Numbered from the stretch's first letter, positions 44,277-54,391 are shown. The stretch: DNA of 64,000 nt from Chitinophagaceae bacterium (GCA_019638625.1 JAHBTK010000005.1:434001-498000); one strand, 5' to 3'. Numbers and translations: made by a program. Notes: generated by a model not told the origin, from the letters alone.

Positions 44277-45626
44277 TTATAGGTTTATCCCTACATCCTG
44301 CATGACTTTCTGAATACCCTTCAGTATCTTATCTTCCACGTTGTCGGCGAAAGGACCGGGCATTACATAGTAGATCATGCTCGAATTGGGCTCATAGCCT
44401 CCTTCTCCCAAAATGCGTTTGGTAGGGATATAACACATCACTTCATTGCTGTAGCCGGCAACAAAAAGCTGCCCGCTTTTACCATATTGCTTTTTGGTCC
44501 ACAGCGAGTAATCCACTACGGTTTCGCCCGCTAATGCCAGGATAGACAGATCCTTTCCAAAGCGGATGGCCTGTATGGGATATTTATAGGTGGACATATC
44601 CCAGCCTTTGTTATAGGCATTTAGCATCAGCTTGGCACGACGTTGCAGATACTGGTCTTCGCTCAGTATTTCCTTCTGGTATTGCTCCGGGTTGAAAGCC
44701 GGGAACTCGAGCGGCACTTCGGTAAAGCTGCTGTTGATGAGCCCGCTCACGGTGCTCATTTTTCCGTTGATCACCTGCTGTACAGATGCCGATAAAGTTT
44801 TGCCGTGCTGGATGGCGTGTTCCAGCTTTCCCCTCGGTTCCGGATTGATATCACCGCCACAGCCCTGGAAGAACAGTGCGGTAACGCCGGGATATTGGTT
44901 CTCCAGCTCAATCTGCGCATAACCGGCATAATCACCGTTGATGTTCATATGATCGCCGCCAAGGGTGGTGTTGTGGCAGGCATAGCCGAACAAAACGGCT
45001 TCCAGCTTGTTTTGCATATTACTGATGGTGAGTACCGGCACTTCGTAATCTACCGGGCGGATGGTGATATTCGGATCCCGACGGTTCTTAGCAAAACCCG
45101 CGGTGCCGTTCCCGCTGGATACTTTCGCCGGGTGCAAAGAGGTGATGGCGTTATCAATGATCTCCAGTATATCCGCAGTAAGCTTTTGCGCATAGCCGGC
45201 CACCACGATCATATTTTGGGTATCATAATCAAACATGCCGGCGGAAGGCCATATCATGGGGCCGGAATGAGTATGGGATGAGTTGAGCATCAATTGTGAA
45301 CGCTCAATACCGTATTTTTTATTTACTTTTTTAGCAATGTCCACTGAAATCTCGTGTGACAGGCCCAATACATCGGTGGTGACAATGATAACTCTTTTTT
45401 TGTTGGCATCTTCCAGCACGATTGCCTTTGCCCAGAGGTCATGATCGATACCCGCGGCCGGGCTGAACCGTTGCGGCGACGCATATCCGTTGAGCCAGGC
45501 CGGATCGGCAGGCGTGATCACTTTTTTGGCGATGCCGGCTTTCAGCGCCTGTGCCTGTACACCCGGTTGACAGATCAATACCAGGACCAGCGCCAGGAAA
45601 ACAGGAAGGATTTTTTTCATACTCAT
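44277..45626 (-). CDS. Secreted protein with neutral/alkaline ceramidase-type N-terminal domain
   Basis: A 449-residue protein with a signal peptide (MKKILPVFLALVLVLICQPGVQAQ, from the third codon). The body matches the N-terminal domain of neutral ceramidases: GIAKKVITPADPAWLNGYASPQRF, the metal-binding LNSSHTHSGPMIWP, FGYACHNTTLGG and FFQGCGGDINPE. The family C-terminal domain is absent, so the true substrate may not be ceramide. It is 18 bp after the aminotransferase gene and probably in the same transcript. Confidence 0.87.
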   Translation of the reverse strand: MSMKKILPVFLALVLVLICQPGVQAQALKAGIAKKVITPADPAWLNGYASPQRFSPAAGIDHDLWAKAIVLEDANKKRVIIVTTDVLGLSHEISVDIAKKVNKKYGIERSQLMLNSSHTHSGPMIWPSAGMFDYDTQNMIVVAGYAQKLTADILEIIDNAITSLHPAKVSSGNGTAGFAKNRRDPNITIRPVDYEVPVLTISNMQNKLEAVLFGYACHNTTLGGDHMNINGDYAGYAQIELENQYPGVTALFFQGCGGDINPEPRGKLEHAIQHGKTLSASVQQVINGKMSTVSGLINSSFTEVPLEFPAFNPEQYQKEILSEDQYLQRRAKLMLNAYNKGWDMSTYKYPIQAIRFGKDLSILALAGETVVDYSLWTKKQYGKSGQLFVAGYSNEVMCYIPTKRILGEGGYEPNSSMIYYVMPGPFADNVEDKILKGIQKVMQDVGINL

Positions 45627-45644
45627 TTCAAGTTATTGCTTTAT

Positions 45645-46994
45645 TTACTTTTTTGCGATCTCTCCGGCGTATTGCTGTATTTTACGTATGGCTTCCGCGA
45701 TCTGTTCCATATCTTTCCTGGTGCCCAGCAGCATATACTGAAACAGCCATACGGATTGTTCTGAAGTCAATGCGTCGTTCTGCGGACAGTGATTTCTTTC
45801 CAGCCATTCTTTCATGGTTTTTTCACCATACACTTTCAGGTAATGCTTATTGGTTGCCAGTGCTGTTACGTAGCTGCTTTTGTTCATTTGCCCGTAACCG
45901 GTAGCATTGGGAACCCCTTCCGCAGTGAGGGCCTCCAGGAATTTTTCGCGGCTCAATCCCGCAAAATAGTTTTTATCGTACCGGAACATATACAAATGGA
46001 AAGCGCTTTTAGTGGTACCCGGGTATAGCTTGGCCGGGGTAATGCCCGGTACGTCTTTCAGCAATTGAGAGAGGTATTGCGCATTCTCCCAACGTCGGTT
46101 ACTCTGTTCCACTACCCGGGCCATCTGCGACAGCAGCAGGCTTCCCTGGAATTCGGTCAGGCGCAGGTTGGTGCCGCGGGTACCCATACCCGTAGAGTAG
46201 GAGGTGGACCTGCCCCCCTGTCCCTGGTTGTGGAAAGTATAACAATTGGTGATAAACGATTCATCATTGGTAGTGATCGCGCCGCCTTCTGCACAATTCA
46301 GGTTTTTGGAAGACTGGAAACTGAAAGCGCCGGCCAACCCGAAATTACCTACTTTTTTGCCCTTCCATTCCGCCAGGTGCGCCTGGCAGGCATCTTCCAC
46401 CACGGGAATGTTATGTTTTTTGCCCATGGCCACAAAAGCATCCACGTCGGCAGGCGAGCCGCCGATATGCACCGGCATGATCACTTTGGTTTGTGGCGTG
46501 ATCGCCCCTTCAGCTTTGGCGGTATCTATTTGGAAGCTTTCCATGTCTGTATCTACCAGTATCGGTAACGCGTAGTTCAAAACCACCACGTTATAGGTAG
46601 CTACGAAGGTATATACCGGGATGATCACCTCATCACCGGGGCCAATGTCCAAAGCGCCCAGTATCGTAGTAAGCGCTGCGGTACCACTGGATACGCCCAA
46701 ACTGTGCCGGGCGCCGAGCAGTTGGCTGTATTCCGATTCAAACCTGGCCATCACACTACCATCCAGCCGTCCCCATCTTTTGCTCTTCAGCACGTCTGCC
46801 AAACCTTTTTCTTCCACCGCATCCATCACCGGCCACGAAGGAAAGCTGCCGGCATGCGCTTTGGGGCCGCCCAGTATCGCCGGTTTTGTATTGGATGTAC
46901 CAGCAGAAACGATATGCGGTGCGCCAATGGCCAAACCTGCTCCTGTAATAGCCAGGTTATTGATGAATTTCCGGCGGTTAAATCTATTTCGCAT
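45645..46994 (-). CDS. Exported DegT/DnrJ/EryC1/StrS-type aminotransferase
   Basis: A 449-residue PLP enzyme preceded by a twin-arginine signal (FNRRKFINNLAITGAGLAIGAP). Family motifs: VSSGTAALTTILGALDIGPGDEVIIPVYTFVATYN, VVEDACQAHLA, and the PLP-binding Lys230 in FSFQSSKNLNCAEGGAI. The middle has QGGRSTSYSTGMGTRGTNLRLTEFQGSLLL. DegT enzymes normally build amino sugars in the cytosol; exported Bacteroidota versions exist but have no known role. It is upstream of the ceramidase-type gene in a two-gene unit. Confidence 0.88.
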   Translation of the reverse strand: MRNRFNRRKFINNLAITGAGLAIGAPHIVSAGTSNTKPAILGGPKAHAGSFPSWPVMDAVEEKGLADVLKSKRWGRLDGSVMARFESEYSQLLGARHSLGVSSGTAALTTILGALDIGPGDEVIIPVYTFVATYNVVVLNYALPILVDTDMESFQIDTAKAEGAITPQTKVIMPVHIGGSPADVDAFVAMGKKHNIPVVEDACQAHLAEWKGKKVGNFGLAGAFSFQSSKNLNCAEGGAITTNDESFITNCYTFHNQGQGGRSTSYSTGMGTRGTNLRLTEFQGSLLLSQMARVVEQSNRRWENAQYLSQLLKDVPGITPAKLYPGTTKSAFHLYMFRYDKNYFAGLSREKFLEALTAEGVPNATGYGQMNKSSYVTALATNKHYLKVYGEKTMKEWLERNHCPQNDALTSEQSVWLFQYMLLGTRKDMEQIAEAIRKIQQYAGEIAKK

Positions 46995-47116
46995 AATAAA
47001 ATGATTTTCGGTTATTAAAGCTAGTTATATTTTCGGGAACTCATTTTATGATCAGGAATAGAAACCCGAAGCATTTTATGTCGGTGGCTTCCGCCACAAA
47101 TATCATGGACCCGCTT

Positions 47117-47450
47117 TTATTTCAGTACTATGACCATTGACCCCGGCCCGACTATCATACATGACGGCTCCCACAGCTTTTTTCCTGATCTTCTTTTCTT
47201 TGAAGAGCTGGTATCCGAACAGGATGCTTATAATGGTTGAAGGCTGGAACAGGGACAGCGCATAACCAACCGGCATATGATCAGAAGCATAATTGGCAGT
47301 AAACGTCATAGCCTGAACCGGATCTCGGGCTTTCCAGCAGCTTCCACGAAAAACGGGCATCAACGGTATCCGGTACGAAATAGCTGCCGTATATGATCAG
47401 TGCGATCCCAAGCAGCGGTGAAATTACGGAGAATTGCTGTTTTGTTGATC
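47117..47450 (-). pseudogene. Decayed EamA-type transporter gene
   Basis: The C-terminal end of a DMT permease is readable in pieces. One frame gives SPLLGIALIIYGSYFVPD (upstream). A second gives DHMPVGYALSLFQPSTIISILFGYQLFKEKKIRKKAVG. A further frame gives MIVGPGSMVIVLK with stop at 47117-47119. At least two frameshifts (near 47325-47340 and near 47160-47165) break it. The rest of 46995-47593 holds no gene that I can support; the promoter of the second ECF sigma gene must lie at its end. Confidence 0.65.
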
Positions 47451-47593
47451 AGGGGAGGGCTGTTGGAAGTCCGGCAATCCGGTGTTGACATCAGGTTGTC
47501 CGCACACTTGCCAGCCTTTTTTCGATGGACCTTGTTATAAAAATAGAAAACAGCAGAATGAAGGGAAAGTCCTAACTTTATCATTGCTTTTGT

Positions 47594-48202
47594 ATGAAAA
47601 GTCTGTATGTATCTAACAACGATCATGAACTGCTTGCCGCTTCCAGGGAGGGGGATGAAGCTGCATTTCGCCTGTTGTTTGAAAAATACTGGGATGACCT
47701 TTTTAAAATTGCTTTACGCAGACTGTATTCCGCAGATGATGCAAAAGATGTATTACAGGATGTCTTTCTCTCTTTCTGGAATAATATTCACAATATCACC
47801 CTCGAAGAATCGCTTGGAGGGTACCTGTACACCGCCCTGCGCAATAAAATATTCAATCACCTGGAAAAAAATAGTAAACGCCTTCATACCTTACTGCAGC
47901 ACCCGTTTACCCCGGCCGAATGCGAAGAAACCGTTTTCAGCCGGTATACCACCAAGGAACTGGAACATTATATAAAAAAGCAGGTTAGCAATATGCCTGA
48001 AAAAATGCGCCGGATCTATGTACTAAGCAGGGAGGAGCATATGAGCAATGCCGATATAGCCTCGCTGCTCAACCTCTCGAACCAGACTGTCAAAAACCAA
48101 CTGCACCATGCGCTGACAAGGCTCCGGAAAAACCTGGAAAACAGCCCTTTCCATCCCTTTACTTCGGCGTATATCCTCTTCCTGCTGAAGAAATTTTTGT
48201 AA
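47594..48202 (+). CDS. ECF RNA polymerase sigma factor, second SusCD locus
   Basis: A 202-residue ECF factor. Region 2: DEAAFRLLFEKYWDDLFKIALRRLYSADDAKDVLQDVFLSFWNN. Region 4: NMPEKMRRIYVLSREEHMSNADIASLLNLSNQTVKNQLHHALTRLRK. The C-terminal tail ends with a hydrophobic stretch (FTSAYILFLLKKFL), common in this subgroup. It is 46 bp before its FecR partner gene. Confidence 0.94.
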   Translation: MKSLYVSNNDHELLAASREGDEAAFRLLFEKYWDDLFKIALRRLYSADDAKDVLQDVFLSFWNNIHNITLEESLGGYLYTALRNKIFNHLEKNSKRLHTLLQHPFTPAECEETVFSRYTTKELEHYIKKQVSNMPEKMRRIYVLSREEHMSNADIASLLNLSNQTVKNQLHHALTRLRKNLENSPFHPFTSAYILFLLKKFL

Positions 48203-48248
48203 GTACATAGTACCGGGAAGCGGCTGAACTGTTATTATCATAAAAGCC

Positions 48249-49418
48249 GTGGAAAAAAATCAACTTCAGACACTCATAAAAAAATATAATGCCGGGCAAT
48301 GCACGCCGGAAGAGAAATTGTGGCTGGAGGAATGGTACCTCTCCTTTGAATGGAGCAGCGATGGAGAAGTGCCGGATGCGGTATGGAAGGGGTTGAAGGA
48401 AGAAGCATGGAAAAACCTGCAGGAAGCAAAGAACAGGGGAACCGTCATCCCGATGCAGCCTGTTCCGGCAGGTAATGTACTCCGGCGCAGATGGTGGTAT
48501 TACGGTGCTGCCGCAGCAGTCATGCTGGTAGCATCCCTTCTTTTCTTCCCTGGAGAAAAAGAACCTGAAAATCAACCGGCAGAGACGGTCTCGCGCTTAC
48601 AGGAACCCGGGGATGTGCTGCCGGGCGTCAGCAAAGCATCGCTGGTGCTGGATGACGGCGCTGTGATAGCCCTGGATGCTGCTGCGGTAACGCAATTTAC
48701 AGAAGCGGACGGAACGACCATTGACAAGCAATACGGTAAAATAGTCTACGGCAATGCTGGCGGCAGCAACGAAAAAGTTTTCTACAATACGCTGAACATT
48801 CCCCGGGGAGGAGAATACCAGCTTGTATTACCGGATGGAAGTAAAGTATGGCTCAACGCCGCTTCGTCACTGAGATTTCCTACCCGTTTTGTGGGAAAGG
48901 AGAGGGTCGTGCAATTGGATGGAGAAGGATATTTTGAGATTGCAAAAAATGAGAAACAGCCTTTCAGGGTAATTACGGAAGAAGGGATGGAGGTAACCGT
49001 GACGGGTACCAGCTTCAATGTAATGGCCTATAAAGATGAAGCCTATATAAAAACAACCCTTGCAGAAGGAAGTGTAAGTGTTAAGAAAGGAAATAATACG
49101 ATCTCACTACTACCATCCCGGCAGGCCATCCTGCAAAAGAATACCGATGAAATGGAGGTGAAGGAGGCTGATATTGATAAAGAGGTAGCCTGGAAAAACG
49201 GGATGATAGAGTTTTATGATGATGATCTTCCCTATATCATGCGCCAGTTGTCGAGATGGTACGATGTGGAAGCAAGTTTTGAAGGCGGTATCCCCGCAGG
49301 AAGGTATAACGGCTCCATTCCGAGGCAGGCTACCCTGTCGGAAGTAATGCAGATATTGAGGCTGGCAGGGGTAAAGTACTGGCTGGATAATAAAAGAGTG
49401 GTAGTAACCGGGGAATAA
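48249..49418 (+). CDS. FecR-family anti-sigma factor, second SusCD locus
   Basis: A 389-residue protein starting with GTG 48249. Sigma-binding N-terminus (NQLQTLIKKYNAGQCTPEEKLWLEEWYL), membrane helix (WWYYGAAAAVMLVASLLFF), FecR domain (LPDGSKVWLNAASSLRFPTRFVGKERVVQLDGEGYFEIAKN) and STN-like end (MRQLSRWYDVEASFEGGIP). It relays SusC occupancy to the sigma factor. About 135 bp, including a hairpin, separate it from the SusC gene. Confidence 0.94.
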   Translation: MEKNQLQTLIKKYNAGQCTPEEKLWLEEWYLSFEWSSDGEVPDAVWKGLKEEAWKNLQEAKNRGTVIPMQPVPAGNVLRRRWWYYGAAAAVMLVASLLFFPGEKEPENQPAETVSRLQEPGDVLPGVSKASLVLDDGAVIALDAAAVTQFTEADGTTIDKQYGKIVYGNAGGSNEKVFYNTLNIPRGGEYQLVLPDGSKVWLNAASSLRFPTRFVGKERVVQLDGEGYFEIAKNEKQPFRVITEEGMEVTVTGTSFNVMAYKDEAYIKTTLAEGSVSVKKGNNTISLLPSRQAILQKNTDEMEVKEADIDKEVAWKNGMIEFYDDDLPYIMRQLSRWYDVEASFEGGIPAGRYNGSIPRQATLSEVMQILRLAGVKYWLDNKRVVVTGE

Positions 49419-49457
49419 AAAAAACTATTACGGATTTATCTTGTTTACCAACAAAAT

Positions 49458-49479
49458 CGGGAGCGCTGACACGCTCCCG
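49458..49479 (+). promoter_or_regulatory. Leader hairpin before SusC gene 2
   Basis: A perfect 8 bp stem (cgggagcg / cgctcccg, 49458-49465 and 49472-49479) with a 6 nt loop and no T-run. It stands at the same place relative to the SusC start (about 75 nt) as the hairpin at 30197-30223, followed by the shared actaagcaaaRtt before ATG. Confidence 0.55.
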
Positions 49480-49553
49480 GGAATAGCTAAGGTAAACAAG
49501 TAAACATACATTGACAGGAACGTTTATTGTTTAACCAAAAACTAAGCAAAATT

Positions 49554-52500
49554 ATGCTATTTAATCAAACCCGCAAGTGGGGTAAACGATTGTTGCCCCC
49601 TGTGTCAATTGTCAGGGTCATGAAACTTACTGCAATTTTATTATTGGCTGTTTGCCTTCATACCAGTGCGACCGGTTTTTCACAAAACATTTCCCTTTCC
49701 GTACGGAATACTTCGCTGGAAAAGGTATTTAAGGAGATCAGGAAACAGACCGGTTACAGCTTTTTCTACAAAACCACATTGTTGCGCCAGGCGCCGAAGA
49801 TCAACATTTCCGTGAAAGATGCCAGCTTACAGGAAACACTTGATATTTGTTTTGCAGGATTACCTATGGGGTATTCTATTGTTGCCCAAACTGTGGTAAT
49901 ATCACCCAAAAGAATAAACCCTGCCGCTCCGCCTGCACCGGCTGATGAAACGGAAACGGCTGCTATTGAGGTGCAGGGAATTGTTACCAATCATTCAGGC
50001 GAGCCTTTGCCTGGCGCCTCCGTGCGTTTGAAGGGTAGCAACATAGGAACCACCACCGATGAAAATGGCAGATTCAGAATAAATATTCCCGGTGAGTCAG
50101 GTACACTTGTTATTTCCTTTGTAGGATTTGCTACACGGGAAATCAATACGGCCGGCAGGTCGGATTTTAAAATAGCGCTGGAACCTGATAATAAGCAGGC
50201 CGATGAAGTGGTAGTGATAGCTTACGGTTCTGTAAAAAAATCTGATCTCACGGGTGCTGTTTCTTCTGTTTCCGCTGACAAAATAACACAGGTAAAAGGT
50301 GTCTCCAATATAGCAGGTGCATTGCAGGGACAGGCTCCGGGTGTGCAGGTCATTCAGCGTTCGGGGCAGCCGGGTGAAGGTGTCTCCATCAAAATAAGAG
50401 GCACCAACTCCATACAGGCAGGTAATGAACCATTGTATGTAGTGGATGGGCTTCCACTTGACGGACTGACGGCTCAACTCAATCCTTCCGACATCGAAAC
50501 AGTTGAAGTATTAAAAGACGCTTCTTCTACAGCGATATATGGCTCAAGAGGAGCCAATGGAGTCATTATGATCACAACCAAAAAAGGAAAGGAAGGAAAA
50601 GCACGGGTATCCTACAACGGCTATTACGGATTACAGTCATTGCGCAAAAAAATAGATATTATTAATGCACAGGAGTTCGCTATGCTGCAAAACGAGGTAG
50701 CCGCTAACGACGGGCTACCGCAGGTTTGGACGCAAACACGGATTGATTCGCTGGCCGGCAAGGGAACAGACTGGCAGGACCTTGTATACAATACAGCACC
50801 GATGCAGAACCATGACCTTTCCGTATCCGGCGGAACCGCGGGAACAAAATACTATACCTCGGTTGGTTATTTCGATCAGGACGGGATCATACAAAACTCC
50901 AACTTTAAACGATTCTCATTCCGGACTAATCTGGATCAAAAGATCAGCGAAAAGATCAGCGCGAATGTGAGCCTGTCGTTACAGCAATCCAATTATTTTC
51001 AAAATAACTACTTCAATGCCGATGGCAATGGTGGCGTGCCTTTTACTACCATGGTAATGCCTCCTACACAAGGCATATACGATGCCAATGGAAAGTATAC
51101 CATTTTTACAGGCGTTCCCTGGGGGCAAACCAATCCCTACGGTATGGCTAAAGAAGAATACAGACCCAATAAATCCTTACGGATTATCGGTAACGTTGTT
51201 CTTTCATATGCCATTACCGAGGATCTGAAACTAAGACTCAGTGCAGGTATCGACAATAACTGGTCAAAATCTGATTATTATGCGCCAAGCACGCTTAGCC
51301 TGTATGTAAACGGAGGCGCTTCTAAGAACTACGGAAATTCCTCTGCTTTCGTTAATGAAAATCTATTGACCTATACAAAGAAATTCGGCAGGCATAACCT
51401 GGACGCTCTTGGAGGAATTACATTCCAGGAAAACAAAGCTGAAAATCTGAATAGTGGAACCTTCTCGGGTTTTCTCACCGACATCTACCTAAATAATAAT
51501 CTGGCAGCCGCAAGTGTGAGACCCACCAATACCAATTCAGGATTTACAGACTTCAGCTTGCTGTCTTACCTGGGCCGTCTTAATTATTCCTTCGATGGCA
51601 AATACCTGTTTACTGTAACAGGCAGGTACGACGGATCTTCTAAATTCAGCGAAAACAATAAATACGCGTTTTTCCCTTCCGGGGCAGTTGCCTGGAGAAT
51701 TTCAGAAGAATCTTTCATGGAAGGTATAAGAGCGGTATCTGATCTCAAACTCCGGGCAAGCTATGGCATATCCGGTAACCAGGCTATCTCACCCTACCAA
51801 ACACTCGGCCAGCTATCTAATACCAATATTACAATTAACAATGTGCCTGTTACTACCTATTTTTCAAACCGGCTTGAAAACCGGTCGTTGAAGTGGGAAA
51901 CCACCAGCCAGTTTTCTATTGGTCTGGATATGGGTTTATTTAACAACAGGCTGCAGATTACGGCAGACTATTACAATAAAAAAACAACAGATCTCCTGCT
52001 GAACGTAACACTGCCTCCCAACACAGGCTTTGGAAGTGTTTTACAAAACGCGGGAGCAACCGGAAACAAAGGTTTCGAATTCCAGATAAGCGGGAATATA
52101 TTAAGGGGAGAAGGTGTAAACTGGACTTCGACATTTAACTTAACCAGCAACAGAACAAAATTAATTGACCTTGGAAAAGATGCCCTCGGAAACCCTATTA
52201 CCTACAAAGAAGTAGGCACAGGAGGCAACTGGTTCCCCATGATGATTGGCAACTCCATGCAACAATTGTACGGATATAAAGTGCTGGGTGTGTATCAAAC
52301 CGATGAGGAAGCGGTTGCTAATGGCGAGCCTACCAAAAAAGCGGGCAATTATAAATTCCAGGATACAGATGGCAACGGCGTTGTGGATGGCAACGACCGT
52401 ATCATCCTTACGCACTTTGAACCTAAATTTACATTTGGCTTTGGCAACAACCTTTCATACAGGAATTTCAGCTTATCCTTCCTCTTTGTGGGGTCTTACG

Positions 52501-52922
52501 GCAATGATATAGCCAATGAATTCAGGAAATACAATATAACGCTTAATGGAAAATGGGCGCCCAGCAGGGAAGCTTTTGAAAACCGCTGGCAGGCAGGCAA
52601 AGGAACCAACATGTTTGATAAGCCCAGCGCCAATAGCGGAAACGATGTAAGGGATTATGCCAACAGCTTATGGGTAGAAGACGGATCGTATATACGTTTA
52701 CGTGATATCACGGTTGCGTATGATTTTCCTGTAAATATCACGAACAACTTAAAGATATCTTCTCTGCAATTATATGTAAGCGCGCAGAACCTGCTGACAA
52801 TCACAAAGTATTCAGGCTATGACCCTGAAGCATCGTGGCAGTCGGCAACCATCAATGGATGGGATCGCGGTAACTATCCCGCAACCAAGGCCGTAACCGG
52901 TGGAGTGAAAATTAATTTTTAA
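49554..52922 (+). CDS. SusC-type TonB-dependent transporter with STN domain, second locus
   Basis: A 1,122-residue outer-membrane importer. ATG 49554 is chosen over TTG 49527 because the preceding actaagcaaaatt is shared with the first SusC gene. Signal region VMKLTAILLLAVCLHTSATGFSQ, STN domain (SLEKVFKEIRKQTGYSFFYKTTLL), CarboxypepD_reg domain (VQGIVTNHSGEPLPGASVRLKGS), plug with SSTAIYGSRGANGVIMITTKKG, and a barrel ending AVTGGVKINF. It partners with the SusD gene 17 bp downstream and signals to the FecR/ECF pair upstream. Confidence 0.95.
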   Translation: MLFNQTRKWGKRLLPPVSIVRVMKLTAILLLAVCLHTSATGFSQNISLSVRNTSLEKVFKEIRKQTGYSFFYKTTLLRQAPKINISVKDASLQETLDICFAGLPMGYSIVAQTVVISPKRINPAAPPAPADETETAAIEVQGIVTNHSGEPLPGASVRLKGSNIGTTTDENGRFRINIPGESGTLVISFVGFATREINTAGRSDFKIALEPDNKQADEVVVIAYGSVKKSDLTGAVSSVSADKITQVKGVSNIAGALQGQAPGVQVIQRSGQPGEGVSIKIRGTNSIQAGNEPLYVVDGLPLDGLTAQLNPSDIETVEVLKDASSTAIYGSRGANGVIMITTKKGKEGKARVSYNGYYGLQSLRKKIDIINAQEFAMLQNEVAANDGLPQVWTQTRIDSLAGKGTDWQDLVYNTAPMQNHDLSVSGGTAGTKYYTSVGYFDQDGIIQNSNFKRFSFRTNLDQKISEKISANVSLSLQQSNYFQNNYFNADGNGGVPFTTMVMPPTQGIYDANGKYTIFTGVPWGQTNPYGMAKEEYRPNKSLRIIGNVVLSYAITEDLKLRLSAGIDNNWSKSDYYAPSTLSLYVNGGASKNYGNSSAFVNENLLTYTKKFGRHNLDALGGITFQENKAENLNSGTFSGFLTDIYLNNNLAAASVRPTNTNSGFTDFSLLSYLGRLNYSFDGKYLFTVTGRYDGSSKFSENNKYAFFPSGAVAWRISEESFMEGIRAVSDLKLRASYGISGNQAISPYQTLGQLSNTNITINNVPVTTYFSNRLENRSLKWETTSQFSIGLDMGLFNNRLQITADYYNKKTTDLLLNVTLPPNTGFGSVLQNAGATGNKGFEFQISGNILRGEGVNWTSTFNLTSNRTKLIDLGKDALGNPITYKEVGTGGNWFPMMIGNSMQQLYGYKVLGVYQTDEEAVANGEPTKKAGNYKFQDTDGNGVVDGNDRIILTHFEPKFTFGFGNNLSYRNFSLSFLFVGSYGNDIANEFRKYNITLNGKWAPSREAFENRWQAGKGTNMFDKPSANSGNDVRDYANSLWVEDGSYIRLRDITVAYDFPVNITNNLKISSLQLYVSAQNLLTITKYSGYDPEASWQSATINGWDRGNYPATKAVTGGVKINF

Positions 52923-52939
52923 TTGCTAAACGCATTGTC

Positions 52940-54391
52940 ATGAAAGCTACTTTCAAAATAATTACTTATTTCCTGCTGGCAATATGGATATTGCCCGGCT
53001 GTAAAAAAATACTGGAAGAAAACCCCAAAACATTTGTAAGCCCTAACGCGTTTTATACAAGCCCCTCAAGCTACGAGCTCACGGTAATGGGCATTTACAG
53101 AACAATCCCTTCCACAATTGGCGGCTACAACTGGGTATCGAGAGAAAGTTTTAGTGATATCATTGGAACCGTGTCTGGCGCATTTGAGCAGGGGCTGCCT
53201 GTTTACCAGAACAATCACCAACCCTTCTTTTACAATGTAAGGGGATTATGGGCCAATCATTACGCTATAGTTAAAGACGCTAATTTCATACTGAAAAAGA
53301 TTGGTGAATCCACTATTTTATCTGACGCTCAAAAAAAATCATTTTCGGCTGAAGCACGCTTCCTGAGAGCATATGCTTACTTTCAACTGGTGCAGTTGTT
53401 TGGCGATGTGCCTTTACGGACAGAGCCATTGGAAGACCTGGCAAATGTGCAATTTGAAAGAAATTCGCAGCAGGATGTCTACAACCTGGTTATCGAAGAT
53501 CTGAGCTTTGCAGAAAGCAATCTCCCGGACAATGCACCCGCTGTCGGCAGGGTATACAAACTGGCAGCAACTGCCTTACTGGCAAAGGTATATTTAACTA
53601 TGGCCGGCAATCCGCTCAATCAGGTACAGTATTATACCAATGCGAGGGATAAAGCGCTGGCTGTAATCAACTCCGGAAAGTTTACACTGAATAACGACTA
53701 TGCAAAAACTTTCCATAACACAACCTATACGTCAGAAAGTATTTGGGAGCAGACTTACCAGCCGGGAGTTGGTGGTAATCCGTTGATGCAAAACAGCGCT
53801 ACTGCTCCCGGGTATGTATATATACTCACCCCTGCTCCCTGGTTTATCAATAGCTTCCCCAATGGCGATCAAAGAAAAGCCTGGGGTATTAAAGAAAATT
53901 ATGTGGCTCCCAGCGGAACACTGGCTCCGTTCTTTCATAAATTTGTAAACCTCGACTGGATTGATGAAGGTGTAATTACTGCCAACGCAGGAAGATTGGA
54001 ATACACAATACCATTGTTAAGGCTGGCAGAAATGTATTTGACAGCAGCAGAAGCGGAGAATGAGATCAATGGTCCCGCCAATGCTTACCAATACATTAAT
54101 ACAATAAGATGGAGGGCTCGGGTTAATAAATCAGATCCCGCACATGTACCCGACCTTTCGGGACTCACCAAAGAAACCTTCAGAGAAGCAGTTTTGATAG
54201 AAAGAAAATGGGAACTGCATTTAGAAGGAAATACCTGGTATGATCTGAAAAGGACCAATACGTTAAACCGGATTCAAACCATCCGCGGATCAGAGCTTGT
54301 ACACCCTATCGGCACTTATAATAATACGTGGTATATACCCGATAACGAAATTACCAATAACAACATACCTCAAAACCCAACTTACGAGTAA
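52940..54391 (+). CDS. SusD-family lipoprotein, second locus
   Basis: A 483-residue surface lipoprotein with lipobox ILPGC and the opening KKILEENPKTFVSPNAFYTS. TPR-like region SAEARFLRAYAYFQLVQLFGDVPLRTEPLED, C-terminal part LLRLAEMYLTAAEAENEINGP and ERKWELHLEGNTWYDLKRTNTL. It forms the binding lid of the SusC partner. A hairpin at 54410-54447 follows, so downstream genes may be expressed at a lower level. Confidence 0.95.
   Translation: MKATFKIITYFLLAIWILPGCKKILEENPKTFVSPNAFYTSPSSYELTVMGIYRTIPSTIGGYNWVSRESFSDIIGTVSGAFEQGLPVYQNNHQPFFYNVRGLWANHYAIVKDANFILKKIGESTILSDAQKKSFSAEARFLRAYAYFQLVQLFGDVPLRTEPLEDLANVQFERNSQQDVYNLVIEDLSFAESNLPDNAPAVGRVYKLAATALLAKVYLTMAGNPLNQVQYYTNARDKALAVINSGKFTLNNDYAKTFHNTTYTSESIWEQTYQPGVGGNPLMQNSATAPGYVYILTPAPWFINSFPNGDQRKAWGIKENYVAPSGTLAPFFHKFVNLDWIDEGVITANAGRLEYTIPLLRLAEMYLTAAEAENEINGPANAYQYINTIRWRARVNKSDPAHVPDLSGLTKETFREAVLIERKWELHLEGNTWYDLKRTNTLNRIQTIRGSELVHPIGTYNNTWYIPDNEITNNNIPQNPTYE

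Noticed and set aside
47360..47626. Minus-strand 88-codon open frame before the second ECF gene
   Set aside because: It mixes frames of the decayed permease and lacks a coherent protein pattern.
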